From contig CALFVP010000179.1 of NCBI GenBank assembly GCA_937928175.1, positions 1-6,491 on the forward strand: a stretch of 6,491 nucleotides of DNA, given 5' to 3'. The DNA comes from an uncultured bacterium. GTDB lineage: Bacteria; Spirochaetota; Brevinematia; DTOW01. The position numbers and the translations under genes were made by a program. Shown here piece by piece: positions 5,498-6,491 of this stretch. Numbering within the stretch: position 1 is the first letter of the stretch; each line of letters starts with the position of its first letter. The notes beneath the pieces are model-generated. The model had not been told where the DNA came from, did not search any database, and worked only from the letters and a program-made list of their open reading frames with translations.

Positions 5498-6491
5498 ATG
5501 GTTAGAGTTGGGATCTTATCTTTGTTAATTTTGGTATTTAGTTTTTATTTAGGTTTTTCCAATGTGTTAATAATTGATGAGAGACCTATAAAGGTTAAGG
5601 TTAACCTTCCTCAAGAGGATATTGATTTTATAAGTAAAGTTGTTACTTATTCCTTAAACGATTTATCTGATATTTTACCTTACAGTTATATAGATGTTTT
5701 TTCTGTTCAAGAGTGGGCTAATTCTGTTATAGACATTATAAATTCAACAAACACGAATGTAGTGACTGTAAAAGGTAAACCTTCCGTTCCAGCTAAGTTA
5801 GCTAAATTACAAATAACTTCCATTGATGCTAAATCAATTTCTTCCATATCCAAAGTTATTAGTGATGTTAAAGGTGCCTTGATTGCTTCTTACTTACCTT
5901 CAAAAAACGGAATTAAAATAGATTTACAGTACTTAGATCAATCTGGTAAAGTTGTAGGAAGAAAGAGTTTAGATCTACCTTTTGATACAGTTAGAAATAG
6001 AGATTTGTTTATCCTTCAAGTTAAAGAAAGTATAATTGATATTCTTTCTGCTTGGAGGTACTATTACTATGATCCTTTGAGAGTTGGTACTTTGAATGTA
6101 TCTATAAAGCCAGTTGTTAAAGGTGCTTCTGTTGTTGTTAAACCTAAAAATACAGTACTCAATTTAGGTAAAAATACCTTAAATGAAGGTGAATATACTT
6201 TAGTTGTTTCTGCTCCTGGATTTCGTCCTATAGTAACTAACGTTTACCTACCTGGTGGTACTACACTAAATTTGGTTTTCTCTTTAGAAAAGTCTTCCCC
6301 AATTGATTCTCCTATACCAATGGGGTTAGTTTACATAGATGCAAACGTTAAAGGTGTACCACTTATTGTTGCTGAAGGTAACGTTTTTGGTACTACCCCT
6401 ATGTTTACTAATCTAACCGAAGGTATTAAAAACATCATCTTTCAGCAAACTCCTACTACACTTTTAAAAAGTATTCAAATAGATGTAAAAC
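5498..6491 (+). CDS. Exported PEGA-domain protein (3' partial)
   Basis: An ATG at 5498 with GGAGG six bases upstream opens a frame that stays open to the window end (331 codons so far). Residues 1-21 are a signal peptide: MVR, a hydrophobic core (5-20) and likely cleavage near Ser21. There is no lipobox cysteine, so a secreted or periplasmic protein rather than a lipoprotein is expected. Residues 23-190 form an unrecognised mixed domain ending in an aromatic cluster, WRYYYYD (186-192). A PEGA domain follows at about 197-263, with the family pattern of a first strand (GTLNVSIKP), a GEYTLVVSAPGF turn and a closing LVFSLE strand. A second PEGA-like unit begins at about 276 and contains FGTTPM (297-302) and NLTEG (305-309) where the window ends. 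PEGA repeats are small beta modules of cell-surface proteins; no catalytic function can be read. The gene is divergent from nusB and alone under its own promoter. Confidence 0.85.
   Translation, partial: MVRVGILSLLILVFSFYLGFSNVLIIDERPIKVKVNLPQEDIDFISKVVTYSLNDLSDILPYSYIDVFSVQEWANSVIDIINSTNTNVVTVKGKPSVPAKLAKLQITSIDAKSISSISKVISDVKGALIASYLPSKNGIKIDLQYLDQSGKVVGRKSLDLPFDTVRNRDLFILQVKESIIDILSAWRYYYYDPLRVGTLNVSIKPVVKGASVVVKPKNTVLNLGKNTLNEGEYTLVVSAPGFRPIVTNVYLPGGTTLNLVFSLEKSSPIDSPIPMGLVYIDANVKGVPLIVAEGNVFGTTPMFTNLTEGIKNIIFQQTPTTLLKSIQIDVK

Overview
The window is a low-GC (roughly one third G+C by eye), gene-dense bacterial chromosomal segment. AGA arginine and ATA isoleucine codons are common. The gene set and the protein sequences (a B12-dependent class II ribonucleotide reductase, and a DnaA whose DNA-binding signature is shortened the way I recall for Thermotoga maritima) point to an AT-rich member of the Thermotogae, of the Thermosipho or Marinitoga kind. 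The genus is inference. No mobile element, CRISPR array, tRNA or rRNA is visible.

Layout, left to right: (1) the 3' end of an unidentified plus-strand gene (1-150), whose last 12 bases overlap the end of the next gene tail to tail; (2) a minus-strand block read from right to left: nusB (4932-5399), a 181-bp intergenic stretch with a good promoter and a perfect dyad, dnaA (3341-4750), nrdJ (834-3323) only 17 bp behind dnaA, then a 95-bp gap with its own candidate promoter, and maf (139-738); (3) a 98-bp divergent intergenic region; (4) a plus-strand gene (5498 to beyond the window end) for an exported PEGA-domain protein with a textbook promoter and ribosome-binding site. The only stretches without a gene are the 95-, 17-, 181- and 98-bp gaps, so nothing over 300 bp is left empty.

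Functionally, the core is a replication and nucleotide cluster. DnaA fires initiation, and NrdJ, very probably co-transcribed with it, makes the deoxyribonucleotides that initiation will consume. Maf belongs to a family of nucleotide pyrophosphatases that remove non-canonical nucleotides and are linked to septum formation. NusB, upstream, is the rRNA antitermination factor and so ties the locus to growth rate. Most proteins are ordinary members of known families. The points that stand out are the tight dnaA-nrdJ coupling, an operator-like dyad on the predicted dnaA start site, a divergent Maf active site, a possibly leaderless maf transcript, and the uncharacterised N-terminal half of the PEGA protein. 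I did not find a clear new multi-gene system.
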